Positions 54,790 through 63,329 of a stretch of DNA of 64,000 bases are shown here, piece after piece. The position numbers were made by a program, and so were the translations under genes. A model generated the notes under the pieces. The model ran no database searches, was not told where the DNA came from, and saw only the letters and a list, made by a program, of their open reading frames with translations. The first letter of the stretch is position 1, and each line of letters begins with the position of its first letter. This DNA is from Ignavibacteria bacterium (GTDB lineage Bacteria > Bacteroidota > Ignavibacteria > Ch128b), in assembly GCA_013177855.1 (NCBI GenBank), contig JABLYA010000001.1, positions 605,231 to 669,230 on the forward strand, read 5' to 3'.

Positions 54790-56124
54790 ATGGAAAAATT
54801 CCTTTTAGTCTTTCTTTTGCTCTCAAACACATTACTCTTTTCACAAACTAAAATGGGAGAATACAAATACGAGGATTTCAAAACTCCTGAGTATTGCGGG
54901 ACTTCATGTCATACAGATATTTACCAGCAGTGGAAACAGGCAATGATGTCCGAGGCCTTCACTCATAAATGGGACGAAATAGAATACTTTGATTTAGCTG
55001 TACCACATTCTGAAAAAGATGAAAAGGTTGCAGAAGTAAAAGCTGGCTGTAATGGTTGTCATTCTCCACTTGCATATGTAACAGGAGATATCCCGCCAAA
55101 AAGACCTTCTTTTAATACAAGAGCAAATGAATCTGTTTCCTGTGAAGTTTGTCACAGTATCGTTGGTTATGCAGGTGATATTCCTTACAATTTCAATTAT
55201 ATAATGAGACCAGGCAAAACAAAATTTGGTGCTAGACAAAGCGATATTCAATCTCCTGCCCACATAATCGAAATTAATCCGCTTCTCAAGTCCGGCGATT
55301 TTTGTGGAATTTGTCACAATGAAAAAAGTCCTTATGGTGTTTGGGTAAAATCAACTCATCTTGAGTGGAAAGAAGGTCCATATTCAAAGGAAGGAGTTCA
55401 ATGTCAGGATTGCCATATGCCAAAGGTAGAGATGAGAGCTGCAAGTATGGGTAATTTATATAAAGATATGAGAGCTCATCTTTTTCACGGTGCACATGAT
55501 AAAGGAAAACTTAATGGTGTAATTGAATTAAGAATAAATCCTGATATTAGAGAAGTTGAACCAGGTTCAACGGTCAAATTCACAGTTATTCTTTACAATG
55601 CAAAAGCAGGTCATAAATTCCCAACAGGTTCAGTTGAAGATCGAATTGCATGGCTGGAAGTTACAGCAGTTGATGCAAAAGGAAACAAATATCACTTACC
55701 TGTTGACAAAAAAGGATTTCAAGGAGAAGAATATACAATAAGCGACGAGAAAGCACTCGCCTATCAAGATTTAGGAATTGCACTGAATAAGCCTGATTTC
55801 AAAGGACTTGAAAGAGATGGAATTCCATCTGGTAATCGAATTTTTAGAATGGCATATTTTGATCCACAAGGAAGGATGACAATGCAACAATGGAATACAG
55901 CATCACTTGGAGTTGATTACAGAATAGGTCCGCGGGAAACAAAAGTTGAAACTTTTACATTTCGAGTACCTGATAATTGTCCTCCAGGAAAAATGAAAGT
56001 AACAGCCGTTTTGAATTATCAACTGCTTGTTTCATCAGTTGCGAAATTTTTAGGTGTTCCAGAATCAGAATATCAAACAATTAAGATAAACGAACATTCA
56101 ACTGAAATTGAAATTCTAGAATAA
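54790..56124 (+). CDS. Secreted five-haem cytochrome c with C-terminal beta domain
   Basis: 444 residues. Signal peptide ends LLFSQ (1-19). Haem sites: CGTSCH (C36, a CX3CH), CNGCH (87-91), CEVCH (118-122), CGICH and CQDCH, a c554-like arrangement. From about residue 220 a beta-rich domain follows (INPDIREVEPGSTVKFTVILYNAKAGHKFPTGSVEDRIAWLEV), typical of multihaem cytochromes of this kind. Likely a periplasmic or surface electron carrier. RBS GAGGTG 4 nt before the ATG. The next gene, 18 nt on, encodes a Cyc2-like barrel cytochrome, so they probably exchange electrons. Confidence 0.85.
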   Translation: MEKFLLVFLLLSNTLLFSQTKMGEYKYEDFKTPEYCGTSCHTDIYQQWKQAMMSEAFTHKWDEIEYFDLAVPHSEKDEKVAEVKAGCNGCHSPLAYVTGDIPPKRPSFNTRANESVSCEVCHSIVGYAGDIPYNFNYIMRPGKTKFGARQSDIQSPAHIIEINPLLKSGDFCGICHNEKSPYGVWVKSTHLEWKEGPYSKEGVQCQDCHMPKVEMRAASMGNLYKDMRAHLFHGAHDKGKLNGVIELRINPDIREVEPGSTVKFTVILYNAKAGHKFPTGSVEDRIAWLEVTAVDAKGNKYHLPVDKKGFQGEEYTISDEKALAYQDLGIALNKPDFKGLERDGIPSGNRIFRMAYFDPQGRMTMQQWNTASLGVDYRIGPRETKVETFTFRVPDNCPPGKMKVTAVLNYQLLVSSVAKFLGVPESEYQTIKINEHSTEIEILE

Positions 56125-56142
56125 ATTTAGGGAGATAAATCA

Positions 56143-57300
56143 ATGAGAAAACTTCCTCTTACGCTTTTTGCAGTTTTCCTTCTTATAAATTTCACTTCAG
56201 CAGAACTTTTTGGTATTCCTGCATTTGCAAGAAAATACAGTATGAGCTGTCAGACCTGCCACTCACCTTTTCCTAGATTAAAAGATTATGGTGATGAATT
56301 TGCTCGAAACGGTTTTGTTCTTGCTGATAAAGATGCACCAAGATACTTTTTGGAAACTGGTGATGCTGAATTATCTTTAATTAGAGATTTTCCTTTAGCA
56401 GTTAGAATTGAAGGATTTGCAACATTTAAACATAAATCGAACGAAGATAGAATTGATCTGGCAACGCCATATATGGTAAAATTTCTTTCAGGCGGTGCAT
56501 TGACAAAAAATGTTTCTTATTATTTCTATCTCTACTTAAACGAAAAGGGTGAGATAACAACTGTCGAGGATGCATATTTGATGTTTAATAATGTTTTTGG
56601 TACTGATTTGGATATTTATGTAGGACAATTTCAAATTTCCGATCCACTATTTAAAAGAGAGCTAAGATTAACTCGCGAAGATTATATGATTTATAAAAAG
56701 AAAATTGGTAATTCTCAAATGAGTCTCGGTTATGACAGAGGAATTATGTTGAACTTACCTCTTAAAACTAAAACAGACTTAACCTTTGAAATTGTTAATG
56801 GTAATGGAATAGGAGCCGTAACAGATAATTTTGACATTGATAAATATCCGAGCTTTTTTGGAAGAGTATCTCAAGATATTGCAGAACCCTTAAGGTTTGG
56901 TTTATTTGGATATTACGGAAAAGAAAAAGTAAGCCAAAATAATCCAATTAATAGAGCCACAATGTTCGGTGTAGATGCAACTTTAACCTTAAGTGATAAA
57001 TTTGAAACTAACTTTCAATATGTAAAAAGAAAAGATACTCAAGCTGATGCAGTTAGATCCGCTAACACAAACGGATCATTTCTTGAACTTGTTTACACTC
57101 CCAAAGGTGATGAAAGCAAATGGTATGCTGCTGCACTAATCAACTATATAACTTCAGATTATCCAGGTTCAGATTATAAAACTTCAGCGTTACACGTAGG
57201 ATATTTACTCCGAAGAAACATTAGACTTTATGGCGAATTTATTTACGACTTCATTAATAAATCTAATCAATTATTGGTCGGATTTGTCACTGGATTTTAA
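56143..57300 (+). CDS. Cyc2-like outer-membrane monohaem cytochrome-porin
   Basis: 385 residues. Signal peptide (1-20), then the haem segment IPAFARKYSMSCQTCHSPFPRLKDYGDEFARNGF (25-58) with C36, C39 and H40. This has the P-x-FAR...C-x-x-CH...P-x-L-x-x-G-x-x-F-x-x-N-G pattern of fused cytochrome-porins such as Cyc2. The rest is a beta-barrel: repeated amphipathic strands with aromatic ends (LYLNEKGEITTVEDAYLMFNNVF, VGQFQIS, SLGYDRGIMLNL) finishing in FVTGF. It could carry electrons across the outer membrane. Cyc2 oxidises iron(II) in neutrophilic iron oxidisers, but related sequences are widespread, so direction and donor are not known here. Confidence 0.75.
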   Translation: MRKLPLTLFAVFLLINFTSAELFGIPAFARKYSMSCQTCHSPFPRLKDYGDEFARNGFVLADKDAPRYFLETGDAELSLIRDFPLAVRIEGFATFKHKSNEDRIDLATPYMVKFLSGGALTKNVSYYFYLYLNEKGEITTVEDAYLMFNNVFGTDLDIYVGQFQISDPLFKRELRLTREDYMIYKKKIGNSQMSLGYDRGIMLNLPLKTKTDLTFEIVNGNGIGAVTDNFDIDKYPSFFGRVSQDIAEPLRFGLFGYYGKEKVSQNNPINRATMFGVDATLTLSDKFETNFQYVKRKDTQADAVRSANTNGSFLELVYTPKGDESKWYAAALINYITSDYPGSDYKTSALHVGYLLRRNIRLYGEFIYDFINKSNQLLVGFVTGF

Positions 57301-57320
57301 GTGATATTATTTACCAAACA

Positions 57321-57350
57321 AAAAAAGGCGAGCATTGTCTCGCCTTTTTT
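57321..57350. terminator. Bidirectional intrinsic terminator
   Basis: 12-bp stem AAAAAAGGCGAG / CTCGCCTTTTTT with a CATTGT loop and a further T-run, between the convergent Cyc2-like and DUF711 genes. Confidence 0.92.
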
Positions 57351-57421
57351 TTTAAATTCTATTTGAGCAAAAAAATTATTTATAAATCTGTTTAATAAAA
57401 TTTTGAACTAAACTTAAACTT

Positions 57422-58783
57422 TCAATTTGTCAAACTTCGAACTGGTGCTGGAATTCTTCCTCCCCGCAGCACAAACTCTTTTGATGATAAATTTCTTACT
57501 GGCATAATAGGAGCTGAACCCAACAGACCGCCATACTCAACAATATCACCAACTTTCTTTCCATAGGCTGGAATTATTCTAACCGCAGTTGTTTTATCAT
57601 TAATTACACCAATTGCACATTCATCAGCAATTATTCCTGCAATAGTTTCTTCAGGTGTATCTCCAGGAATTGCAATCATATCAAGACCAACAGAACAAAC
57701 GCTTGTCATTGCTTCTAATTTTTCAATTGAAAGATGTCCTTTCTGAACTGCTCTAATCATTCCTGCATCTTCAGAAACAGGGATGAACGCACCGCTCAAT
57801 CCACCAACAGATGAGCTTGCCATCAATCCACCTTTTTTAACAGAGTCGTTAAGCATTGCTAATGCTGCGGTTGTTCCAGGTGCACCAACTGATTGAAGTC
57901 CCATTGCTTCAAGAATATCTGCAACTGAATCACCTTCAGCTGGAGTTGGTGCAAGAGATATATCGACAATTCCAAATTCTACTCCGAGTAATTCGGCAAC
58001 TTTTCTGCCGATTAATTCACCTGCTCGTGTAATTTTAAAAGCAGTTTTTTTGATGACCTCGGCTAATTGTCCCAGATCAACTCTACCTGCTTCACGAATT
58101 GCCTGAAGAACAACTCCTGGTCCGCTTATGCCCACATTGATAGATGCTTCAGCTTCTGAAACACCATGAAATGCCCCTGCAACAAATGGATTATCTTCAG
58201 GGACATTACAAAAGACAACAAGTTTTGCACAACCAATCGAACCATCTTTAGCAGTTAATCTCGCTGTTTCCTTTATCTGATGACTCATTAAATTTATGGC
58301 GTCGATATTTATTCCAGCTTTTGTGGAAGCGACATTGACAGAGGAACATACTCTTTTAGTATTTGCAAGAGCTTCTGGGATTGCAAGAATTAATTCTTTT
58401 TCTCCTTTTGTAAATCCTTTTTGCACAAGAGCACCAAAGCCGCCAATGTAATCCACTCCAACTGCTTCAGCAGCTTTATCCATTGTCTCTGCTATTTTAA
58501 TGAATTCATCTTTTTTTAGATTATCAAAAGGAATTGAAACGGGAGTGACCGCAATACGTTTATTCGCAATTGAAATACCAAAACGTCGTTCAATATCCTC
58601 TGCAATTTTTACATGATTTTTAGCTACTCGAGTAATTTTATCATAGACTTTTTGACAGATGACATTAACATCTCGATCTGCACAATCTCTCAGATTGATT
58701 CCGAGTGTGACTGTTCGAATATCGAAATGTTCAACCTGAGTCATTCTAATCGTTTCAAGTATTTCTTCAAATTCGTAAGGCAT
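57422..58783 (-). CDS. PFL-family (DUF711/UPF0210) protein
   Basis: 453 residues, the full family length. It has the PFL-family segments [65 protein letters not shown] and [35 protein letters not shown]. The glycyl-radical enzymes share a remote fold, but no radical glycine motif is visible. Biochemical role unknown. It follows an ACT-domain gene by 17 nt; that pairing is conserved in many bacteria. Confidence 0.9.
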   Translation of the reverse strand: MPYEFEEILETIRMTQVEHFDIRTVTLGINLRDCADRDVNVICQKVYDKITRVAKNHVKIAEDIERRFGISIANKRIAVTPVSIPFDNLKKDEFIKIAETMDKAAEAVGVDYIGGFGALVQKGFTKGEKELILAIPEALANTKRVCSSVNVASTKAGINIDAINLMSHQIKETARLTAKDGSIGCAKLVVFCNVPEDNPFVAGAFHGVSEAEASINVGISGPGVVLQAIREAGRVDLGQLAEVIKKTAFKITRAGELIGRKVAELLGVEFGIVDISLAPTPAEGDSVADILEAMGLQSVGAPGTTAALAMLNDSVKKGGLMASSSVGGLSGAFIPVSEDAGMIRAVQKGHLSIEKLEAMTSVCSVGLDMIAIPGDTPEETIAGIIADECAIGVINDKTTAVRIIPAYGKKVGDIVEYGGLLGSAPIMPVRNLSSKEFVLRGGRIPAPVRSLTN

Positions 58784-58800
58784 ATTAAATTCCTTTTAAT

Positions 58801-59226
58801 TCATATTCTGTGCATACTTTTAAAAACATCTTCGTGTTGTATCATAATTTTGATGTTCATTTCTTCAGCAGCATTTGCAAGTCGATCGTGAAGTTCTTTA
58901 AATGATAGCGGAGAATTTGAAATATCAACAATCATAATCATCGTGAAAAATTCCTGAAGAATTTTTTGAGTAATATCCTGAATGTCACAATTAGCTTCTG
59001 CAAGAATTGTTGAAATTTTACTAACAACTCCAGGCCGGTTAATACCATACGAAGTGATAATTACTCTACCGCTATCCATTGAGTTCTGTGATGTAGAAGG
59101 TTTTTCAATGTATTTTTCTATTCTCTTATAAACTTCTTCTCTTAATTTTTCTGGAGTTATATTATTACCGAATTCTTTAAGAACTTCAATGGTAATTTCT
59201 CTAATTTTTTGTTCTGAAACGCTCAA
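58801..59226 (-). CDS. ACT-domain protein with N-terminal helical region
   Basis: About 141 residues. The first ~50 are helical (SEQKIREITIEVLKEFGNNITPEKLREEVYKRIEKYI), then comes an ACT domain (VIITSYGINRPGVVSKISTILAEANCDIQDI). A TTG at 59226 is preceded by AGGTGA at the right spacing, while an in-frame GTG at 59235 has no upstream site; I take the TTG, with doubt. ACT domains bind small amino-acid-like ligands, so it may regulate or sense for the DUF711 protein that follows. Confidence 0.8.
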   Translation of the reverse strand: MSVSEQKIREITIEVLKEFGNNITPEKLREEVYKRIEKYIEKPSTSQNSMDSGRVIITSYGINRPGVVSKISTILAEANCDIQDITQKILQEFFTMIMIVDISNSPLSFKELHDRLANAAEEMNIKIMIQHEDVFKSMHRI

Positions 59227-59276
59227 GATTTTCACCTATTGATTTAGTTCTGAATGGATTTTAACTAATTAAAATT

Positions 59277-60419
59277 TCAATCTTTTAATAAATGTCTTGC
59301 AATTACAATTCTCTGTATTTCAGATGTCCCTTCATAAATTTCTGTGATCTTCGCATCGCGTAAATATCTTTCGACTAAATATTCACGAACGTATCCATAT
59401 CCTCCATGAATTTGAATTGCTTCATCGGCACATTCCATTGCTGTTCGAGATGCAAAAAGTTTTGCCATTGCTGCCTGCATTGCAAAATCTTTATGCTGAT
59501 CTTTTAATGATGCCGCTTGAAGAGTGAGCAGTCTCGCGGCTTCAACTTTTGTTGCCATATCAGCTAATTTAAATTGAATTGCTTGAAGTTCTGCAATTGG
59601 TTTCCCAAATGCTTTTCTCTCCTTTGAATATTTTATTGCTGCTTCTAAGGAAGCTTGAGCAATTCCCAGAGCTTGCGCAGCGATTCCAATTCTACCTCCA
59701 TTTAATGTGTTCATTGCAAAATTAAATCCTTTACCTTCTTCCCAGATTAAGTTTTCTTTCGGGACACGACAATTAGTAAACATTAATGAACAGGTATCGG
59801 AACTTCGAATGCCTAATTTGTCTTCTTTTTTACCTCTCTCAAATCCAGGAAAATCTTTTTCAACAATAAAAGCACTAATTCCTTTATGACGCAATTCTCG
59901 ATTTGTCTGAGCCATTACAAGATAAACATCTGCGGTTGTTCCATTTGTAATCCAATTCTTTGTCCCATTTAGAATCCAGTAATCACCATCTTTCTCAGCG
60001 ATTGTATGCTGATTAGTTGCATCACTTCCAGCTTCGGGTTCAGATAGTGCAAAAGCACCAAGCATCTTCCCTTGAGCAAGAGGTTTTAAATATTTTTCTT
60101 TTTGTTCGTTTGTGCCGTATTCTTCTAGTCCCCAGCAAACAAGACTATTATTTACGGACATAATCACACCGACACTGGCATCAACTTTAGAAATTTCTTC
60201 CATCGCTAAAACATAGCTAATAGTATCCAGTCCAGCACCGCCCCACTCAGGTGAGACCATCATACCCATAAATCCAAGCTCACCAAGTTTTTTCACAATT
60301 TCGTATGGAAACTCAGCATTAATGTCTCTATCAACCGCACTTGGTGCAATTTCGGTTTCTGCAAATTCCTTTGCAGTTTGTTTGATCATTAATTGTTCTT
60401 CTGTGAATGTAAAATTCAT
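59277..60419 (-). CDS. Acyl-CoA dehydrogenase
   Basis: 380 residues with FAD-binding GAFALSEPEAGSDATNQHT and YWILNGTKNWITNGTTADVYLV, and the catalytic glutamate in TEIYEGTSEIQRIVIARHLL. The DAKITEIYEGTSEIQ placement is that of short-chain or branched-chain-type enzymes. It oxidises an acyl-CoA to the enoyl-CoA and passes electrons to ETF. Branched-chain acyl-CoA is suggested by the 2-oxoacid enzymes elsewhere in the window, but not proven. Good ribosome-binding site (GGAGATAG). Confidence 0.93.
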   Translation of the reverse strand: MNFTFTEEQLMIKQTAKEFAETEIAPSAVDRDINAEFPYEIVKKLGELGFMGMMVSPEWGGAGLDTISYVLAMEEISKVDASVGVIMSVNNSLVCWGLEEYGTNEQKEKYLKPLAQGKMLGAFALSEPEAGSDATNQHTIAEKDGDYWILNGTKNWITNGTTADVYLVMAQTNRELRHKGISAFIVEKDFPGFERGKKEDKLGIRSSDTCSLMFTNCRVPKENLIWEEGKGFNFAMNTLNGGRIGIAAQALGIAQASLEAAIKYSKERKAFGKPIAELQAIQFKLADMATKVEAARLLTLQAASLKDQHKDFAMQAAMAKLFASRTAMECADEAIQIHGGYGYVREYLVERYLRDAKITEIYEGTSEIQRIVIARHLLKD

Positions 60420-60429
60420 TTTCTATCTC

Positions 60430-61278
60430 CTATCTCAATTTTGCTTTAATATTTGTCTGGTATGATTGTCTGTAAACATCAGGATCGTTTGATTTGTAAT
60501 CTTTGATAGGGATACCATAATTTCTAAGTCTTGCTTCAGCTGTTTTAATTCTGTCAATTGGATCTGGATGAGTTGAAAGGAATGTTTTTACTTTTGACGG
60601 TTGAGTATCAATTAATTTGTCATCTCTCATTTTCTCAAAGAAGAATTTTACTCCTCCCGGATAAAATCTTGCAGCTCTTAAATATTTAATTGAATACTCA
60701 TCTGCTTCATCTTCAAAGGTTCTGCTGTTAGCAAGAAAAGTCAGACCCGTAAAGAGGTTTGCTGCAATTTGCGCGATTTCATTTGGATTTTCTCCCAATA
60801 CTAAACTTGCAAGCATTGAAATACCGTAATAAGATGTCAGATTTTGAGTTGCATGTCTTCTTTCTGCGTGAGCTATTTCGTGTGCAAGTACTCCAGCAAG
60901 AGCGGCTTCGCTATCCAGATATTTCAAAATTCCTGTATAGACATAAACAAAACCACCGGGAGTTGCAAACGCATTTAATGTGTTGTCATCCTGAATTAGT
61001 TCAAGTTGATACTTGTAAACATTTCGTTTTTTAATTTCAGGGGAATTTAAAATTTGTAAAAAGATATTTTGATAAATGTAATTCTTCACTGAAGGATCAC
61101 CAGAATAAATGGGATATTCCTTTGGATTTTTTCTAATTTCCTGATCAAGCTGCATTCCTAAGTTAACTTCATCCTGATCCGAGAAAATATTTAATCCCCA
61201 CTTTGCGCAGCCGGCAAAAAGAATCATTATTACAATGAAAACACTCAAAGTTTTTAGGTTGGAATTTATTTTCATCAT
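60430..61278 (-). CDS. M48 family metalloprotease lipoprotein
   Basis: 282 residues. Lipobox FAGC with C24; zinc motif HEIAH with H133, E134 and H137, and the third ligand in the downstream FEDEADEYSIKYL. It resembles the periplasmic BepA/LoiP group, which check outer-membrane protein assembly, but without TPR repeats. RBS GGAGGATAAATG. It is separated from the FecCD-type permease gene by no gap (stop at 61279). Confidence 0.9.
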   Translation of the reverse strand: MMKINSNLKTLSVFIVIMILFAGCAKWGLNIFSDQDEVNLGMQLDQEIRKNPKEYPIYSGDPSVKNYIYQNIFLQILNSPEIKKRNVYKYQLELIQDDNTLNAFATPGGFVYVYTGILKYLDSEAALAGVLAHEIAHAERRHATQNLTSYYGISMLASLVLGENPNEIAQIAANLFTGLTFLANSRTFEDEADEYSIKYLRAARFYPGGVKFFFEKMRDDKLIDTQPSKVKTFLSTHPDPIDRIKTAEARLRNYGIPIKDYKSNDPDVYRQSYQTNIKAKLR

Positions 61279-62292
61279 TTATCCTCCATTTAAAGTACTT
61301 CTATGTTTTAACAAAAATATAAAAATTGGTGAACCTATTACAGCTGTAATCGAACCGATTGGAATTTCAACTGGAGAAAGAAGAATTCTCGAAATAAGAT
61401 CAGCAATCATCATAAAGATTGCTCCAGCAAAAATTGATGAAGGAATGACAATTCGGTTATCATATCCAAATATTAATCTGCATATATGTGGAACAACCAA
61501 TCCAACAAAACCAATTATCCCAACACTCGAGACCACAATTCCTATTAATAGACTTCCAAATATGAATGATATATTCTTCAGAAGATTTGTATTTACACCA
61601 AATTGTTTTGCATTCTCTTCATCGATAGAAATCAAATTGTAATGGTTAGAGAAAACTAAAAATAAGACTGCAGAAAAAACAAAGACGATTGTAATTACTA
61701 AGATTGATGAATAATCAGTTAAAGACAAATTTCCCATTAGCCAGAATAAAGCTGTTCTAAAACTTTGATCAATAAGCGAAACAATAAATAGTATTAAAGC
61801 CGAAAGGAAAGCATTAATCATTACACCAACGAGTAAAATTGTATTTGGATCCACCTCACCCCATCTTCTGCCTAAAAGAAATACAATCAAAAAAGTAATC
61901 AAGCTGCCAATAAATGCAAAGAATGAAATTCCAGTAAATTGAAACCCAATTGCAATTGCTATTATTGCTCCCAAAGCACCACCGCTCGAAACACCTAGTA
62001 TATAAGGTTCAGCTAATGGATTTTTCAACAATGCCTGAAATACTGTTCCAACTAAAGATAATGAAGCCCCAACTAACATAGCCGTTAAAATTCTTGGAAG
62101 ACGAAGTTCCAAAATTATTTTTGATTGAATTGTATCTCCACTCTTTCCAGTTAAAATTTTTAAAGTTTCCATAAAAGAAATTTCTTTTGTCCCAAGACTG
62201 AGACTAACCAGAAAAACTGTTACGAGTAAGATAAATAGTAAGAGTAGATAAACAAATAATTTTTCTTTTGTTGATTTGATTTGATCGGTCAT
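61279..62292 (-). CDS. FecCD-type iron-chelate/vitamin B12 ABC permease
   Basis: 337 residues with about nine to ten membrane helices. Signatures include LRLPRILTAMLVGASLSLVGTVFQALLKNPLAEPYILGVSSGGALGA and GFVGLVVPHICRLIFG. It forms the channel for siderophore-iron, haem or cobalamin import. No binding protein or ATPase gene lies next to it in the window. It follows obg by 1 nt, so its expression is tied to obg. Confidence 0.93.
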   Translation of the reverse strand: MTDQIKSTKEKLFVYLLLLFILLVTVFLVSLSLGTKEISFMETLKILTGKSGDTIQSKIILELRLPRILTAMLVGASLSLVGTVFQALLKNPLAEPYILGVSSGGALGAIIAIAIGFQFTGISFFAFIGSLITFLIVFLLGRRWGEVDPNTILLVGVMINAFLSALILFIVSLIDQSFRTALFWLMGNLSLTDYSSILVITIVFVFSAVLFLVFSNHYNLISIDEENAKQFGVNTNLLKNISFIFGSLLIGIVVSSVGIIGFVGLVVPHICRLIFGYDNRIVIPSSIFAGAIFMMIADLISRILLSPVEIPIGSITAVIGSPIFIFLLKHRSTLNGG

Positions 62293-62293
62293 T

Positions 62294-63322
62294 TTATTGT
62301 GGTTTGCTTAAATCACTTAATGTTTTAGCGAGAGAATCAAGTAAGTTATCAATTCCAATTTTTGCGACTGAAGAAATGAAAAGAATTTCAACAGGTTTCT
62401 CTACACCTTTGAGTGCAGTTTTGAATTTAGATTTTATCTTCTTCTCGAAGTTAAATCTTTCGCTTTCAGGAATTAGATCCATTTTTGAAATAGAAACAAG
62501 ATAGGGCTTCTTTAATAATTCTTTGCTGTAAGCTCGTAATTCTTTAACAAGAATTTTAAATTCTTCAAATGGTTCTTCAGATGAAGCAGAGATTAAAAAC
62601 AATAAAACTTTTGTCCGCTCAATATGTCTCAAAAATTTTAATCCCAAACCTTTCCCCTGTGCCGCTCCTTCAATAATTCCTGGAATATCTGCAACAACAA
62701 AACTTTTAAAGTCTTTGTATTGAACAAGCCCAAGAACAGGTTCGAGTGTTGTGAATGGATAATCAGCAATTTTTGGACGCGCAGCTGAAATCACCGAAAT
62801 TAATGTTGATTTACCTGCATTTGGAAATCCAACTATTCCAACATCGGCTATTAATTTAAGCTCGAGAATAATCCATCTTTCTTCACCTGGTTTTCCCGCT
62901 TCGGCTTTTCTTGGAGCTTGATTGGTCGGAGATTTGAAATGTGTGTTTCCTTTACCGCCTTTGCCTCCACGAGCAACTACAAAGGTTTGATCTGGTTCAG
63001 TGAAATCAAATAAAACTTCTCCAGTTTCTTTATCTTTAACAACAGTTCCAACTGGAACACGGAGAATCACATCTTCGCCATTCTTACCAGTCTTAAGTGC
63101 TCCCATTCCGGGCTCGCCATTTTTAGCTATATATTTCCTTTTGTATCTGTAATCAAGTAAAGTTGACATATTCGGATCAGAGATTAATATTACATCACCG
63201 CCTTTTCCACCATCTCCACCATCTGGACCACCTTTAGGCACATACTTTTCACGGCGAAAACTGACCGCACCTCTTCCTCCGTTTCCTGCTTTTACATAAA
63301 TTTCTACAAGATCTATGAACAT
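62294..63322 (-). CDS. obg: GTPase Obg/CgtA
   Basis: 342 residues. The Obg fold (1-158) is glycine-rich (GGRGAVSFRREKYVPKGGPDGGDGGKGGDV). The G domain has G1 GFPNAGKS, G3 DIPG and a G4 that reads SKMD instead of NKxD, a form also seen in related phyla. There is no long C-terminal extension. It acts in ribosome assembly and stringent response. The upstream unknown gene ends 7 nt before its start. Confidence 0.97.
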   Translation of the reverse strand: MFIDLVEIYVKAGNGGRGAVSFRREKYVPKGGPDGGDGGKGGDVILISDPNMSTLLDYRYKRKYIAKNGEPGMGALKTGKNGEDVILRVPVGTVVKDKETGEVLFDFTEPDQTFVVARGGKGGKGNTHFKSPTNQAPRKAEAGKPGEERWIILELKLIADVGIVGFPNAGKSTLISVISAARPKIADYPFTTLEPVLGLVQYKDFKSFVVADIPGIIEGAAQGKGLGLKFLRHIERTKVLLFLISASSEEPFEEFKILVKELRAYSKELLKKPYLVSISKMDLIPESERFNFEKKIKSKFKTALKGVEKPVEILFISSVAKIGIDNLLDSLAKTLSDLSKPQ

Positions 63323-63329
63323 AAGATTT

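Noticed and set aside
61235-61642. 135-codon frame opposite the FecCD-type permease
   Set aside because: Antisense shadow of a membrane protein gene; its apparent protein reflects reversed hydrophobic codons.
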